A DNA stretch of 64,000 bases, taken from the NCBI GenBank assembly GCA_963514095.1, contig OY741283.1, positions 3,614,042 to 3,678,041 on the forward strand, given 5' to 3'. This stretch comes from Eutrigla gurnardus (Eukaryota > Chordata > Actinopteri > Perciformes > Triglidae). Position numbers and translations under genes: made by a program. The first letter of the stretch is position 1, and every line of letters begins with the position of its first letter. The notes below the pieces were generated by a model. It ran no database searches and was not told the DNA's origin. It saw only the letters and a list, made by a program, of their open reading frames with translations. Shown here one piece after another: positions 62,401-64,000 of this stretch.

Positions 62401-64000
62401 AATTATTAAAGCTTACATCAGCCAGGCACTAGAGAGTTGCAATTATTAATGTTGTTGTTCTTGTTTGTGCTTAAACACTACCTCTGCTGTTAATATGCTC
62501 ATTAACCAAAATGAGTGATTTTATTACTCTTGATTTGGTCTGGGGTTTGTTAAACGTATCAGGGCTCAGCTGCCGTTGTTTACTGAGGGGGAAACACTTG
62601 TGGACAGGTGATGAGAGGAAGCATCTCACAGAGTCTTATTTACTCAGATTTATTATAGGAAAATATATATTATATTATTAGAAACTGTATTTCCTTCTAT
62701 TTAGAAATAATAATAATTCAGTTTAATCACATGCACACACTGCAAGGCTGAGTCTAATGTCACTTACAGTGCAGAGAATCACTCCCCATTTAAACACATT
62801 GCACTGCGCTGAAAATTAAACAAGTTGCGTCTAATTAAGCAAACGTTCTCGCTCAAATTTCCCCCTCGCCGTCTGAATCCTCGTTGAAAATGGTGAGAGT
62901 AAAACTGCTTTATTAAAATCTGTTGCAAAGAGGATCATGGCTCAAAATGTAAATGAGATACAGCAGTACGATCTGTTAATGTCATTTAAAACTTCATTTT
63001 ATTCATCATATATATAAAACATCTTCACTATTTCTCTACTAAATAACAAATTAGTTGTTTCTTTACTGTCTTTTGATTGTGTCTGTAAAACCCCAATAAA
63101 TGCTCCTGTTATTTCCTGCCAATAGTGATTTCAGGTGTCCACACTGTTGTTGAAGACTCTCTAATTGGTCCTGTCTGTTGGCTGAGCAAAGAAAAGAGGA
63201 TCTAAACCCTGAATGTCACGTATAGTACAGCTGTGAGTGTCACCGGTCTATTATAAGAATAATAAGTTTAACTAAAAGTTCAATATATCTTTCTACGACA
63301 TCAATTATTGTTGATTTATTTTCTCAACTCTTCACTTTCATCAGTTGAGAGACAGCAGCTGTAACTCCTGTGACTCCAAATCTATAAAGAGAAATGAGAA
63401 ATATTAGATGAACATAATCTTGAAACACACAAAAACAACAAATTGTTAAAGCAAACAAGCAATTATATTTGCTTTTCGGCTCTCCACCGTGAGCCAAAAA
63501 CCATATGCAGCCTGAAAGGGTGTTCCTTTTCTAATGGGCCCCGCGGGGACGAAGGGGTTAATTGATGCAGATGTTGATCGCTTTTACACACGATGCAGGG
63601 AGCATCTCCCCGGTGGCTCCTATTAGAGGCCGTTTTAATGAAGTGCTAAACAGAAGGCTTTCCTACGGCGTGGCCTGTCCTCAGGAATACTCAGCAAAGA
63701 AAGCACTTCACAGGAAAACAAGGTCCCCTATCGATCGTCATGCCAAATAACTGAATCCTTTCCCGATCGATGCTTATTTCTCGACTTATGGAAGCTAATG
63801 GAAGACAACGTGAGAGAAAGTCAATCAGGGAGGAGATTGAGTCAATCAATCATATATCGTATAAGGCACATGAAGGAGAGTGTGGTTGTCATGTGGAGGG
63901 GAAAAAACAACACCTCTTGATGGGATTGGACCCAATAATTCAGCTTATAGAGGATGCCTATTATTTAAGATTTTAAAAATGTTACGATTATTTTTCATCA
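62401..64000. other. intergenic DNA to the window end
   Basis: No gene is supported and none is seen to enter from the right edge. 62420-62640 and 63430-63970 look like regulatory DNA. The latter contains two inverted copies of ATCGATCG (63729-63736 and, as CGATCGAT, 63764-63771) about 27 bp apart. 62650-63110 is AT-rich. Confidence 0.5.

Overview
This window looks like nuclear DNA of a teleost fish, probably a percomorph. It holds one protein-coding gene at its left edge and about 60 kb of non-coding DNA. The gene (560-3174, plus strand, three exons) is a clear orthologue of UNCX (Unc-4 / UNCX4.1), a paired-like homeodomain transcription factor. The teleost assignment rests on its short introns (401 and 735 bp), very long GT, AC and AT microsatellites, and several dispersed repeats that I recognise from percomorph genomes. 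Which teleost paralogue it is (uncx or uncx4.1) cannot be decided from one sequence.

Layout. 1-559: promoter and 5' UTR, with an exact TGACGTCA site, two inverted CCAAT boxes and homeodomain cores. 560-3174: uncx. 3175 to about 3625: probable 3' UTR with a (GT)46 tract. 3626-64000: no further gene that I can support. The longest open frames there are chance frames or artefacts of tandem repeats. Much of the desert, especially 3.6-6.0, 12.6-14.3, 20-24, 25.5-31, 36.5-37.1, 38.8-40.5, 44.9-47.9, 54.7-58.9 and 60.2-64 kb, reads like vertebrate developmental-gene regulatory DNA: free of simple repeats and rich in TAATTA-type cores. That fits uncx, which in vertebrates is flanked by a desert with many conserved non-coding elements. 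Conservation itself cannot be seen from a single sequence, so these blocks are inference.

Mobile DNA is sparse and interrupts those blocks. It comprises a degraded LINE reverse-transcriptase fragment (15.6-16.0 kb), SINE remnants (about 16.95-17.1 and 40.8-41.0 kb), a percomorph interspersed repeat (19.4-19.8 kb), and a long-terminal-inverted-repeat element (24.88-25.45 kb). There is a Tc1/mariner-type MITE with TA duplications (32,582-32,775) and a hAT-type MITE with a perfect 8-bp target duplication (33,764-34,087). A second hAT-like relic (52.8-53.0 kb) and two members of other dispersed families (34.85-35.17 and 43.84-44.01 kb) complete the set.

The most unusual structure is a 1.5-kb minisatellite (about 49,054-50,602) of a 34-bp monomer. 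It contains a tandem duplication of a 336-bp, ten-monomer block. It appears to have expanded inside a dispersed repeat, another copy of which, near 34.9-35.0 kb, carries the monomer only once. I found no CRISPR array, tRNA, rRNA or recognisable microRNA gene, and no evidence of an undescribed protein-coding system.
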